A stretch of DNA of 64,000 nucleotides from Gymnothorax reevesii (lineage: Eukaryota > Chordata > Actinopteri > Anguilliformes > Muraenidae): contig CM056580.1 of the NCBI GenBank assembly GCA_029721435.1, positions 74,177,367 to 74,241,366 on the forward strand. Reading direction: 5' to 3'. Under the pieces are notes generated by a model. That model did not search any database. It saw only the letters and a list, made by a program, of their open reading frames with translations, and was not told where the DNA came from. The position numbers and the translations under genes were made by a program. Shown piece by piece: positions 38,285 through 50,718 of this stretch (within the stretch, counting starts at the first letter, position 1; each line of letters starts with the position of its first letter).

Positions 38285-38642
38285 CTCCAAAAAGCTGCAA
38301 ACACTGAGCCCCTTTAGGAATTTAGAATGCCATCCCAACTCTAAAGTAAGACTAATCAAACACCCCCCTCTGGTGGAAGGAATGAGGGAAAATACGACCT
38401 TATTCAGTTGTGGTCTAAACATGAAAATCAAAATATTGGCAAATATAGGGGAGGAATAGTGGTTTAGTGGGTAGCCCTGTTGTGTCACCGTAAGAAGTGC
38501 CTAGCTCAGTATGAACTGATGTACAACATGCTGCTGTGTCACCAGATAACCATGACCGGGAATAAATGAGTTTGGTAATGGAGTGGATGGATGGAGGCCC
38601 GGAATGTCCAATCTTATCTCAAAAGCATTGGTGTGTGCGTGT

Positions 38643-38664
38643 TATAATAATAATAATAATGATG

Positions 38665-38726
<62 letters not shown>

Positions 38727-38822
38727 CATCATCATCATCATCGTCATCATTATCATCAGAAGTTGTAGTAGTAGTAGTACTAATATTGGTAATTCTAATA
38801 ATAATAATAATAATAATAATAT
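38643..38822. repeat. Compound trinucleotide repeat array
   Basis: (TAA)n passes into a long (GAT)n run (about 38661-38726). This meets (ATC)n, its reverse complement, giving a hairpin junction, then (GTA)n and (AAT)n. Open frames coding poly-Met, poly-Asp or poly-Ile here are artefacts. Confidence 0.95.
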
Positions 38823-39189
38823 AGATTGCCTTTCTGTGAGAAACTTATATTGCTGTTTAAACAATGTAATCGATAATGATGTTTTGGCCTCTTAATTGCC
38901 TCATGGTCAAGTCCATGGCTTTATCAAATCTAAGTGTGGCCACATGCTGCCCTCCTGTGGCCTGATATCTGACAGCAAGTTACTCCTTCATGTCTGTCCA
39001 TCAGTTGAGAAAACGGAATAGTCTGCCAGTGTCTATTGTGCCTTTCACACACAACAAAATCACTAATCACAAATGCTTGTATTCACCTCGGACAAAACAC
39101 TGAGGTATACAAGCTGTAGTATCCTGTTGTAATTGACACTTTTGGAAACAACCATGTTATTCTTTTGTGTTTAATGCTTGAAACTTTCC

Positions 39190-39840
39190 ACCTTTACTGT
39201 TAACTTGGAAACTTGGGAAATAAACAATATTGCCAAAAGTATGCAAACACTTTACTGAGACCTCATTGACTTACATAGGAAATGCACAGATTAAAACTTG
39301 AGATATTTGAAATTTTAATCGAATTTTGAATAAAATTGGTCAGTATGGGCTGATGGAATAGACTTTCAAATGAGGGTATTTCTGGTCCATGGTTTGGACA
39401 TTTCTGAATGTTCTCCCCCATCACAACTCCTATTAGTTTCAGTGGAGCCTTTAGTAAGGTTGGTGGTGATGGGTGCACAAATCGCTACAAAATTCCTAAT
39501 GGTGCAACCGATTTGAATTGCAGTACACACAAATGGAAGCTGAATGCCTGTCCTATCAGGTAATATGGACCAATTAATTCCAAATGCCACTAAAATGGAT
39601 GATCTTTAGAATTTTGAAAATGTCAGTTTTTTTAAGTCAATGGGCTCTAATTTCTTGGCACAGCGTGGCGTGTCTTGACGCAGCCCACGCAGTAGTAATT
39701 TCGTCCGGTGTAGCCCGCGCAGTGGTAATTTTGTGAAGTGCAACACCGTGCGCAGCCTTTGGTAGACGAATGTGCGCCGAGATGGGTGTGGCGGCGTAGT
39801 AGGGGGAGGTGTCACATATTCATCAAGGTTTCCAGAATGT
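39190..39840. repeat. Probable old interspersed repeat
   Basis: AATATTGCCAAAAGTATGCA near 39226 resembles the end of a fish DNA transposon. At 39678-39750 a unit GCAGCCCACGCAGTAGTAAT recurs as TAGCCCGCGCAGTGGTAAT. The class is not determined. Confidence 0.35.
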
Positions 39841-40061
39841 CAGGCACATCTCAATGCAATAAATAAGGAAGCACTATTTAATGTAACTATCTGAATAAGG
39901 ACAGAAATGATAGTATCAATATCGATTGTCCTGATGTCAGACTAAAGGCGGTTGGCACGCGTCATGGAAACTTGACCTGGCTTAATCAACGCAGCTGAAT
40001 CTGTGAAGCAAACTAAGGACTTCACGTCTTTCTCAGCCAACCACAAATTGCCTGTGTGTGT

Positions 40062-40062
40062 G

Positions 40063-40153
<91 letters not shown>

Positions 40154-40173
40154 ATGTGTGTATGTATATATAT

Positions 40174-40217
<44 letters not shown>

Positions 40218-40240
40218 ATGTATATATATACACACATATA
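40062..40240. repeat. (TA)n/(TG)n microsatellite
   Basis: Alternating TA for about 80 bp, then TGTGTG, TATATA and TGTGTATG blocks. It can form hairpins, and it generates Tyr-Ile open frames on both strands that are not genes. Confidence 0.95.
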
Positions 40241-40264
40241 ATTCTTGCGTTCTATGCTCAGTAA

Positions 40265-41152
40265 AGCCTCTTGCACACTGGATGGGAAACGTAATTTTCG
40301 CACGACTGATTCCATTCAAATAGCTCCGTGTCCGAAAGTCATAAAAGTTCTAATTTTTCCAAGCTATCGACTTTTCTTGGTCTTCTTAGCCTATTCGTCT
40401 GTTTTCTTCCGTTGAAGATAGACAACAGTCTTTATTCGGTCTTTATTTTGAAAATTAGTCAGATGGATCAAACAGATTCACGCTTTATTTCCACAGCAGA
40501 GATAAAATAGTGCTTGTAGTCAGTGAGCAAATCAATTCCATGACCATTGACAGTGTAAATAAATTATCGCGTGCCCGATCAAGACTGTCCGAAGCGAAAT
40601 GCAAATTAGGCCCAACTCCATGTCCAGCAGCCGGCAAAAAGTAAAAGTATTGATAGGAGAACAGATTCATAACGAAATAAGGAATAAAAATATATCACCA
40701 ACAAACGTAACATCCAAAAAAGATGACCCGCAAATAAATAAATCATTCATCGGATGTTCTGTTGTTAAAATGTTTCTTTTTATTCTTCATTTCGTTATCA
40801 ATCTTTTCTAATTGTCCTCTTTTTTTTTTTCTTTTTTTTTAGCTGTCAGACACGGAGGCATTGTAGGGCCTACATTGTCCCGCACCAAAGTCGACTCATT
40901 TTACTGAGCAGAGCTTAAACAGAAACATTGATAGAAATTCTCGGTACTCATCTTGAAGAACCGAGCCCTCTTATCAAAACATTCATGTTTAATATCTAAA
41001 AGAGTCAGTAGATTTGAAGAAATTAAAAACAATAATAGACTGTCGGAGACGGAGATATATTAAAACCCTGTCAGACTTTCGGACACGAGACACTGCGTTC
41101 AACGCAATCTGTTGTGCGAAAAATTTGTTTCGCCTCCAGTGTGCAAGCAGCT
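40265..41152. mobile_element. Harbinger-like non-autonomous transposon (888 bp)
   Basis: Inverted ends are AGCCTCTTGCACACTGGA at left and, read inward from the right, AGCTGCTTGCACACTGGA. Imperfect pairing continues for about 55 bp (CGAAACA, TTTTCGCAC). Both ends are flanked by TAA (40262-40264, 41153-41155), the target of the PIF/Harbinger group. No transposase is inside; the frames at 40328-40811 show no domain. Confidence 0.75.
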
Positions 41153-41155
41153 TAA

Positions 41156-41987
41156 TAGGCTACTAGGCTACTATTATTGTCACTCAGGTTTTATCATTTT
41201 TAGTGGGGGAAAGCAATACAGCCTGATTGCTACGATCTCATACTAAGTTAAGATCTCATATTGAAAATAAATGTCTAACGTATCTTGCGCTGTTGTCCAT
41301 GCATGTTAATCCGAAAATTTTAAGCAGCAACGGGGTATAATAATAGGAACACGCTATCCATCGTTTCTCTTGCCAATGACCAACCGTCGTATTTCATTCC
41401 AACTTCATAAGTTTGAATGATCTGACGTAGTTTCGTTTTGAAATCCCATTGAAGTTCGCTGATGGTAATAATTCGCGAATGCCCTAGCTAGCCAGCTAAC
41501 TCATATTCATAATGCTTAATATAGACGTAAGCAGTGCAGAAAACATACCTGAAGCAGCAAAGTAAAATGCAGCATTAACGCATCATACAGATATTGGACA
41601 GAGGCTTCTATATTCCAACACATTAAAGGTGAGGTGAGGAGCTCATTTGATTGGTAAAGATTTGGCTCGGCTGTGTTATACCCAAACACTCCCTATTTGC
41701 CACTTGCGCAGTAAGGCGGGACAGAGGCGGGACAGAGGAGTACTTGCGCCAGGCTACGCCGGGCACGAAATTACAACATACGCCTGGACACACCCCGTTG
41801 GTGCGGCGCACCCCCCATTCGCCGCGGCTGCTCCTGGTCTACAAATTTAGAGCCCAACGAGGTTTCAGGGGAGTGTCAACATATTTTTGGCTACATAGTG
41901 TTTGTCGATATTCAACATGTATGGCATTAATTTTTTTTTTAACCATCCCCGACCAGTTGGACCAAGGTGAGTTTTCATCCCCATTAG
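41156..41987. other. Non-coding; unassigned GC-rich segment at 41640-41870
   Basis: AT-rich sequence passes into a CpG-rich stretch with a repeated GGCGGGACAGAGG unit (41716-41740). The 123-codon plus frame at 41651-42022 has no recognisable domain and runs into a transposon end. Confidence 0.35.
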
Positions 41988-42183
41988 TACAAACCCCAAT
42001 TCCAAGGAAGTTGGGACGTTGAGTAAAACATTAATAAAAACAGAATACAATGATTTGCAAATCCTTTTGGACCTATATTCCATTGAGTAAGCTACAAAGA
42101 CAACATATTTAATGTTAAAACTGATAAGCTTTGTTGTTTTTTTCAGAAATATTCACACATTTTGAATTTGATGCCTGCAATTA
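41988..42183. mobile_element. Solo terminal repeat of a Tc1/mariner-type fish transposon
   Basis: It begins TACAAACCCCAATTCCAAGG and continues with ACAATGATTTGCAAATCC and TTTGAATTTGATGCCTGCAA, the long terminal repeat of a common fish family. The sequence stops matching after about 42183. The same family is represented by 54790-56222. Confidence 0.7.
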
Positions 42184-42189
42184 TTCAAT

Positions 42190-42690
42190 CAACACATATG
42201 TAAGAGATTCTCACGTGGAATTGAGGTCCTTTTGCAAAGAGGTTTATCAGTTTCACATGCGTTACAATGGATTTCACCTCTAGTAATTAGAAACTGATTA
42301 TGACTCAACAGTGGAACTCATGGCTATGTTTAATTATGAAGGTTAGAGCATTTCCACATGTACAATGCAACAAGAACTTGGAGGATTGAGACTACCCGGC
42401 TGTGTGACCACAAGAAAGCCACTTGTTATTGAGCGTAATTTGGAAAGAAACAAGTTCAGTTAGCAAGGGAGCATAAAGATTTGAGGAGCAGTGGAGAAAG
42501 GTCATGTGGTCTAGTGAGTCCAGATTTACCCTATTCCAGAATGATGGGCACATCAGGGCAGGAAAGGAAGACCATGAAGCGGTGTATCCGTCATTTTAGT
42601 GCCCACTGTACAAGCCTCTGGTGCTAGTGTTATGATCCCGGGTTACTTCAATTGGTCAGGTCTAGGCTTAGAACTTCTGCAGCGATAAAA
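42190..42690 (+). mobile_element. Tc1-like transposase fragment, plus orientation
   Basis: Blocks such as GTGACCACAAGAAAGCCACT, TAGTGAGTCCAGATTTACCC and ACTTCAATTGGTCAGGTC match the middle of a Tc1-like transposase gene, broken by frameshifts and an insertion near 42575. It is of the same type as the remnant at 4337-5095. Confidence 0.65.
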
Positions 42691-42799
42691 TTAATTCAGC
42701 AGACTATCAGAATTTTGGATAATATTGGATCATATAGATGAAAATAAGTTGACAGATAAAAAATATATTGTAAAAACCAAAAATAATAATGCCTTTTTG

Positions 42800-43870
42800 A
42801 GAGAAAAAGTCAATGTCTAGTGTGGCCATCCTTTGGTTTGATTACAGCATTTAATCTTTTTGGCACAGTTTTCACATATTTTTTACTTCCTCACTTGCAA
42901 TCCATTCCATATGGTTTGAAGTTTATTCCAAGGCGATTCTTTCGATGTTACAACATATTTATTTGTCTTGGTATCAAGCAAATTCCAGATTTGCTCAATT
43001 GGATTAAGGTCTGGATTTTGAGCAAGCCAAATCAAAAATTATGTCACCAAATGGTTCTTTCCAACTGAAGTAATTCTTGCACAACATAGAAGTGTGTCAT
43101 TATCCTGTTGGAAATAAAATCCTTAACTAATCAGTCTCTCTCCAGATGGCAATGTGTGCCTCACAAGGATACTGTGATTATTCTTTTGAACGATGATTCC
43201 ATTGATTTTTACTAAATCACCTGCTCCTTTTGAGCAGACTGTACCTCAAATCATAACATCACCACCTCTATGTTTTACTGAAGGGGTTAAACAATCATTT
43301 TTGAAATGTTCTCCGACTCTATGGCGCACGTAAGTTCTGCATTTGGATGAGAAAATTTTAAATTTTGATTCATTGGTCTGAAGGACTTGTTCCCAGTCCA
43401 TTGGTGTCCAATCCTTGAATTCTTGGAAAACTGAAATCTTTTTAGGATGTTGTCATGCAGCTCTTGGCAGCAACTTGACCAATCAGACCATTTTCACACA
43501 GGTGTCTGGAAATAGCAGACCTTGATACTTTCTTCTCTTCATTTCTGCGCTATTAATATCATCACGGAGTAGTCGTACTGTCAACCACCACTTTTTTTTT
43601 TTTACTTATCATGCAGAGATAAAAAAACATCAGAGGCACTTAAGTTCCGTTTTGCCCCATTACTGCCACAAGGTTCCAGCGACCCGGTCTCTTTCAAACA
43701 TCTGATGTTTCTTACAGTGCCATGGCAGCATTCAACCTCAGAATTTTTTAAAGTGGCCAATCAGCTTTATGTTAAAAATCTCAGAGAGCTGCTTCCGTCG
43801 TGCCATCATGCTTTACAATGTGACACTGCTCGAAGTTCATGTCACCTTATACACTGGAACTGCTGACCAT
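42800..43870 (-). mobile_element. Tc1-like transposon remnant, minus orientation
   Basis: On the minus strand the segment at about 42975-43020 encodes PDLNPIEQIW, which includes the third catalytic acidic residue of the Tc1 DDE transposase. Further blocks (AAGGACTTGTTCCCAGTCCA, ACCACCTCTATGTTTTACTG) follow the gene backwards. A poly-T insertion at about 43591 and many frameshifts disrupt it. It faces the plus-strand fragment at 42190-42690. Confidence 0.75.
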
Positions 43871-45880
43871 GAGAGGAAATTTTGCTGGATAATGTTGCCT
43901 CAAACCAGTTTAAACAGATTTTACACCTTCAACAATCATTGATTGAGCCTTCAAAAATGCATTCAGGTTATGCAAGAGTCAAAAAATTAAAATTTGTTAC
44001 GCTTTCAATAGTTATAAAACTTGGTTTTTTTTTTTTGTTATCATTGCCTACAATAGTATCTTTCAAAACAGTTTCACCAAAAAAGTATCGAGAGGTAATG
44101 TATTAGGACCTCTTTTAGATGAAAATGGTGGTGTATTATCATCACTGCACACTACTGTATATAAACAGTGTAAGAGGCAGTGAAATTGGGAATTTTTCAG
44201 CTGCTTAAAATAGGCGACAAGTCCGCTAGGTTGAGGGAACCAGGTCTTTTTTTCAAAAACATTTGCTGTTTCCAAATTTTTTACAGCTACTTTGTTGATA
44301 TTGCTTAAATCGGTGATTTTGGATTTGTGCAAAACAAAATGATTGTCTTTTGTTAAATTTTGTTCTTTTTTGTTTTCTGATTCTCCCGTCTTGTGGTCAC
44401 CGAATGTATGCTGTCCTGGCCAGGGTGAAATAGAAGGGATCTCTCTGTTGAAGGATTTAAAAAGTGCCATTGAATCTTTAAACTCTACAATCAGCAGTCA
44501 GGCCATAGCTTCACTTTCTACAGATGGATGATTCAACCCTAATTTTATATACACCCTTTTGAGTTTGCAGAAATGTAATTGATTTTTTATGGAGCTGCCT
44601 CTTGTGGTTTTCATTGGTGCATCAAGCTCTGCCGTTGACATTTTTCCATCACTTTATGTAACATTGCCCTGGAACCCATCTTTCTTTATTGTTCTTTTTT
44701 TTTTTCCAGTGCTCGCTGTCCCTTGTAAAAATAAATAAATAAAAAAGTCACACGGGCAAAGAAAGGCAATTGTTTTGAACATGACTGCCAAATGTATTTT
44801 TCTTCATCCAAAAGTATCATTGCTTCAAAACCTCTTTGCCAAATGACAAGTCAATCAAATCATTTTGAGACCAGATCCAAAAGTACTGTATGGCACAACT
44901 TCAAGAAGGTGTTAACATTTCACTGTTGATATAATTTACAATTTTGGCCCTTTGTTTCAATGGAATCTAGTGTTTAGTACTTATTATATTAATTTGAGTC
45001 AGTAATGTAAAGCCAGACTTCATTTCCCACTTTGTGAACAGTAATGGAAAAGTGGGGCATTCAACTAAATTGAGGTTCTGGAGTTATTAGATACTGTTTG
45101 ACAGAATTTAATTGGCAGCCACTTACAGCAGGAGGCACAGGCAGACTCAAACATTTTATCCAGACAGACGGGTATATTTTACTACAGTTCAGCTGAATAG
45201 TGGGCAGTGGTACTGTTCATCTTGATTCATGCTTTCAAATTCCTTCAAATTTAGCTTTAAAAACATAATGTACTTGTTTTCCTCCAGCCAGAGACATGCC
45301 TCTCAATCTGCCAACTCATGTACTTGACTGCAGTTCTGTGAATATCACATACACTGAAAGGGGACATAAGGCATGTGTGCTAATATTGAGAAATATTCGT
45401 TATGGATATCATTGTGGTGCAGAGATCCGTGCTAAGAGCATAAAGGTCCTGGTTTTGAATTCAAGCCCAAGTCTTTCTGTGTAGAGTTTTCATGTTCTTT
45501 GAGTCTACAATTACAATTACTCTCTGGACAGAATGTTCAATTACAATAATTATTACTTTTTGATAAAAATTCAATTAAAATTTCAAAAGTAATTTGTAAT
45601 TGAAAAAAGTGATTGAACCCAACCCTGGTACCAGCAGGTCAGGGCGATTTGACAAAATCTGCACACTGCAGAAACCTTTTTTTTGCTTTGTTATTTCGCA
45701 TTTCGAATTAGATGACATTTTTACTGATTCGCTGGACTAATTCGTTGCACATGAATTGTGCGACTAGACAGAGAGACGGGATGGCAGACTGCGCAGGCAG
45801 GGAAAAATATGCATTGTAACATTGTTTAAAATAGATGCCTCTTATCGGCTGCATTTAAAGAAGGCTGAGTAGTGTTGTGG
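43871..45880. other. Intergenic; nothing firmly recognised
   Basis: Short frames at 43882-44106, 44063-44470 and 44343-44531 lack family motifs. Simple T and A runs occur at 44696-44706 and 44733-44743. Confidence 0.35.
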
Positions 45881-46610
45881 CCCCAATTTGTTACGACACT
45901 TATGACAGCAAGGGATGACAGACAGAATTTTTAAACTCAAACAGATTTAATTAAACAAAGACCAATACAAACCTACAATTTATACTACTGACCAAGATTG
46001 AGAATATACAAGAAAAAAAATATTTACAGTCTCTTGAGATGGGGTTGCTTGGTGATGTTCCGGGTGAGGAAAATGGTCTAACACAGGCAAAAATCCACAA
46101 AAAGCTTCACAGGTCTTGAAAAGAGTGACAGGTCTGGTCAAATGTATCCTCCTCCTTGCAATTTCTCCTACTACTCTACTCTCACAATTTTCTTCCTTAT
46201 ATATTCTTTTGCAGACCCCTCCCACCTTTTAGACTTTTTTTTAATTCTCTGGGACTTTCCGTCTCAGACATGCCCAGGACCTGCCCAAACCTAGCTCCAG
46301 TCTGGGCTTAACAAAAAAAAAGGTCAATACTGCCATCTACTGGCTTCTTTTTACATTACAGTAGTAATAATGAGGCTGAACCAGGACCAGCTGCATGCCT
46401 GGATTTTGAAATCCCCTCGAGACCGTTATGTCCGAGACCAAGACAAGACCAAGACCAGAGAGTGTTGAGACGAGACAAGACCCAAGACCATGTAAAAGTC
46501 GTCTCAAGACCGGTCTCGAGACCAAAACTGGTCTTGAGTACTACAACACTACTGTATGCATGATTAGTCACAATTCATTTCAGGCCTAACGCCCCCTAGC
46601 GGTAATGTGG
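45880..46610. repeat. Unclassified interspersed repeat with GACCAAGAC-type tract
   Basis: 46410-46560 is dense in GAGACC/AAGACC/GGTCTCGAG units, including the palindromic GAGACCGGTCTC-like core near 46508-46520. This is a pattern widespread in fish genomes. The preceding 500 bp look like retroelement flank but carry no diagnostic end. Confidence 0.4.
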
Positions 46611-46789
46611 CTGTGACACGATTTATATAAGTCAATAAATGTAATAATTTACTAATATATAATTAGCAAAACACATCAATATTATCCCGTAGAATTCTTT
46701 TGAGGCATTCATTGATCATTGATAACCAAGTCCTTCCTGTCAAAATAGCAAGCTACAGCCTTTAACAAGACTTTTCAACTGCAGTGTTC

Positions 46790-47380
46790 ACTCACCTGCA
46801 TTTATTGCAGGGAGCTGCCTCTTGCTGATCCATGCCCTGGTAAGCACTCCAGGATCATAATTATCCACAAAACTTGATTTTGAAATATATTTAAGCAAAT
46901 GGCCTTCAAGAAATGCCATTTGAATTTATTATTTATTAGCGATTTATTTTCCTATGATTTTCTGAGGGTAATTGGCAGATGCCTGGAAAATCGCACTGAA
47001 GCTTACGCATCAACTTTTTACGTTGCACAAACCTATTTTACCTAATCCTAGAGCTTCATTGGTAAACACTTTGTCCCTTAAAAGGTCTCTGAATATAATT
47101 GGAGTTTATAAAGAAAATCCATGGCTTATTTGTTGGGCATGTTAGACTCATAGGGACTCAAGCTAATCCCATTATATCCATGGCAGTGTCTTCCATTTGC
47201 GTTATTGGGCGGTAATGGGTACATGTCAGCCTTTTTAATCATTAATCATATAGCCAAATCACTCTTTACTTTGCACCCAGAGTAATCAATGGGTCTGTTT
47301 ACTCCAGTAAACATAGCTGCATTTGCGTATCTTGGAGTAGTTATGTACGCACCAAATTTTACTGTTTTTACATGCGTTGT
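46790..47380. promoter_or_regulatory. Possible conserved non-coding block in the desert
   Basis: Non-repetitive, mixed-composition sequence with clustered homeobox-type cores (TTTAATCATTAATCATAT at about 47235-47252) and forkhead-like GTAAACA at about 47307 (and 47062). It resembles vertebrate developmental enhancers in style only; conservation is untested. Confidence 0.2.
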
Positions 47381-49116
47381 GTCTTTATTTCAAACCGTTC
47401 CAGTTTTTTTAGCATGCTATATTAGCCTTTACCTTTGTCAATAATAAGTTTTGTAATATCCTTTGGTTCACAATCATTCCTTGGATGCGCTTGGGAAACC
47501 TCCGGAGAATACAAGAAGGGGAGGTCTTGTATTTTCAGTATGGACACCAGATAAGGTGAATGATTTCCCATTAGAAAAGTAAGTTACCTTACTGTATGTT
47601 TTATGATAATATGCTTTACTTGTGCTCAGTTCACTGCCCATGAGATGAAGGGTCATTTGGAATGTAGCACAGTGCTAGATATGACTAGGACTTTTAAAAA
47701 TGGCATCGAGAGGCTCAAAATATAAGTATTGGCCATCAGTTTATTTAGATGTCTGTAAATATATTTATATCTGTCATACTATCACCTCTCTGGAATACAG
47801 AGATAAAGCTTGTTTTCAAAATAATATTTACCATTCATTGTAATTACACTTTGGAGACCTTACCATATGGGGCTGACCTGTAAAGAAGAATATCCAATCT
47901 TTTACATAAGAATGTTTTTTTTTTTCACACAAGTAGTGAGCATATGCAGGAACCCCAAAGAAACGTCATGTTTCCACAATTGCTGTACCATTTTGTGAAA
48001 AATTCTACAACCTGATTCCAAGCATCTGTTCTTCATTATTTTTAAAACATTTTATGACATGCATTATTGAAAGTAAACATCAGATGCAGGACTTTAGTGA
48101 ATACTACCTGTTTTGTGGTAAAGGTGTACTTCCTTAGTTAAAAAAAAACACACTGAACCATAATGCTGTAATACTGCATTTTATAGTGTTTGAAATATTG
48201 CACTTTCAATGAAACTAGATAAGAAAAACATTGCTGAAAATGGGCTCCTTTCCATGTGTTTGATAAACTTCTCTAAAATGTTAATAGTCAAGGATTTCTA
48301 TATTCTTTTTTTTCAAAAATATTTTGAGCACATGCAGACAACAGATTGGTGTGATTTCATCCATACCTGCTGTTGCTCATCAACAAATAATTCTCCAAAA
48401 TTTGCATTTGATTTTTAATTTTTCGACATTATCTGAAAACAAATGGATGAAAATAAGTATTATAAATTGGACTTAGCTGGAAAATGACAGTTTGGTCATA
48501 AAGGTGTCGCTCTCCAAATAAAAGAAAAAAAAAAGATTTGAACCATATGTATTGCGTTTATAATTTTCAAAAAACAGAGCTTTGTTCAACAGCTGTCAAA
48601 ACAGACGGGATTTCACCCATTTTCCCCTTGAGGTGTACGAGTTAGTGTAAATGATGCAAAAATTACTTTAGTGTGCACTTCATGTAATCTGTGACCTAAT
48701 ATCATAATAAAATATTTTTGTTGTGCCAAGGTTCTAAATGATTAAGGCTAATATCTGCACTCTGGTTTAATGTTCCCAGAATTTTAATGTCCAACATTTA
48801 AATTGCTTATGACATGAAAATAAAAGTGTAAAAAGACATCAAGCATTTGAAATATGTAGTAACGTACTGGAAGGTTTGTGTCATAGCTGCTCCAGCTACA
48901 AAGAAATAATAACAAAGAGCAAGCGATTCAAAATTATATTTCTCTTGACAGAGTCTTGTCGTGCTTAACCATCTTGACTGTGACATCACTGCAAGAATTC
49001 TTGCAAATCCAAACTATGCATTTCAATGGATGGATATTGCAGAGCAGAGTGAGATATCTTTGGATATGTCAGACTGTTCTTTAGTCATTGATACTTTCTA
49101 TTTCTGATTGAAGATC
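47381..49116. other. Intergenic; nothing recognised
   Basis: AT-rich, without named repeats or coding signals. Confidence 0.4.
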
Positions 49117-49337
49117 TAGATCAGTGCTTCCCAAACCTCTCCTTGAGGCCTGTCCTGCATGTTTAAGATCTCTCCCTGCTCCAGGACAGGTGATTCAAGT
49201 GATCAGGTCGCCATCAATCAGCTTTACGGGGTGATTAACGAGCTGATCATTTGAATCACCTGTGCTGAAGCAGGGAGAAATCTGAAGCATGCAGGACAGG
49301 TGGGCCTCCAGCAGAGGTTTGGGAAACACTGATCTGG
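49117..49337. mobile_element. Foldback repeat (221 bp), hAT-MITE-like
   Basis: Left arm AGATCAGTGCTTCCCAAACC and right end GGTTTGGGAAACACTGATCT are inverted repeats. Pairing continues inward through CCTGTCCTGCATG/CATGCAGGACAGG and TGATTCAAGTGATCA/TGATCATTTGAATCA, so almost the whole element folds back. Confidence 0.85.
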
Positions 49338-50556
49338 ATTATAACTATACGGATATAGGCCTGCATAGCCACCAGTATGTCAAAATTTTCATTCCCATTT
49401 GTAATGTTGTGTAATAATGCTAGCATTCATTGTATTATGTCCAGTCTCTTTGTTGCTATGATTACGAATAGGATAAATAATTAACATTGCCAATATTGTA
49501 AAACAGAGTTACAAGCATTAGCACCGACTTCGGTTTAATACTGCAACAAAATGTTGGTAATATTTGATGACGCCATTGTATGCTTAGCACATGTTTCACT
49601 CCAAAGTTGTCCCATAACTTTCTATTAAGTAGCTTTTATGACAGTATTCGTGCAGTTATTTATTTTCGCGTAAATCGCTTTGGATTCAAGAGCTTGTTAA
49701 TTCAATCAATGGATGCAGGAAAAATCACCCCTGTTTCAGTTTATTTGCATTTTCTATTGGAAGAGGCTATTCATCCCACAGCGTTCCGGCACAAAAGTTC
49801 AAAGAGTGGGGTGGATTATAAAATGAAATCTCTTCTTGGCCCAGCTGTGGGGCAAATAGCAGAAGTACTTTTCTTATCTGCCCCGCCACGGTGCAAATAG
49901 CAGAACTGCTTCTCTTGTCCGCCCCACTGTGGGACAGAAAGCCGATTTCTTTTCCCCAAATTCACCCCGCTGCAGGGCAAACAGCCACTTCCTTATCGAT
50001 TACTTATCGGAGTCGAGGTTCGCACTGTACATCAACCAACTTCAATGCATAGTCCAGGAATTTGAGATCTTTTTTATCCCATAAATGTCAGTGCCAGATT
50101 ATTTGGAAAATTAAGAAATGCGTTAGCTTCAAGCTGGCGGTCTATTGAAGTCAGTGAGGTGAGCTAGCGAGCATGTTAACGCATTTTGGCATTAAATTAA
50201 TAAATTCAGGTTTCTACAAAAACAAATAACTCTTATAACTTATTATTTTAATAGCAAAACGGCTAGCTTTCTAGCTAGACAATTATTATCCCATTGACTT
50301 GAATAAACCGCAAACTAGAAACAAGCCCAAGCGATGGCTACCGGTTTTCAGCAGGACGATTGGAAACTTTACCGTGTTTGCTAATGAGCGGAATCTGACC
50401 AATCGCGACGCGAGAAAGCTGTATTACACGTTGTAATGCCAAACCTGTATATGAAGGGGTGTATCACACCAATTTGTCATCATTTTTGGGAGAAAAACAC
50501 GAATCAGACAACCTGTTTGGAAAATGTGACAGGGCACACGTGTGCAGTACACTAAT
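49338..50556. other. Intergenic with a short degenerate tandem repeat at 49838-49960
   Basis: About three units of roughly 41 bp alternate CTGCCCCGCC/CCGCCCCACTG with GGCAAATAGCAGAAG-type sequence. The 106-codon plus frame at 49580-49900 ends within it and has no recognisable domain. Confidence 0.5.
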
Positions 50557-50718
50557 GGGTGCGTTCGAGCGCATCTGCAAGTATGCCGGCTGCGCGACAT
50601 TCCCGTCAAATTACGCAAGAATCTTGCCGTAGAACTTCAGCAAGATTCTCACGTAATTTGTCGGGAATCTCGCGCAGCTGGCTTACTTGCAGACGCGCTC
50701 AATGGCTCGAACGCACCC
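50557..50718. mobile_element. Short foldback MITE (162 bp)
   Basis: Left GGGTGCGTTCGAGC and right GCTCGAACGCACCC are exact inverted ends. Pairing continues through TCTGCAAGTA/TACTTGCAGA and AAATTACG/CGTAATTT, with an 8-bp offset in the right arm. The target-site duplication is not clear (TAAT before, TATG after). Confidence 0.85.

Noticed and set aside
38566..38895. Frames coding poly-Met, poly-Asp and poly-Ile
   Set aside because: Products of trinucleotide repeats only.
39942..40323. Frames rich in Tyr-Ile and Thr-His
   Set aside because: Products of the TA/TG microsatellite.
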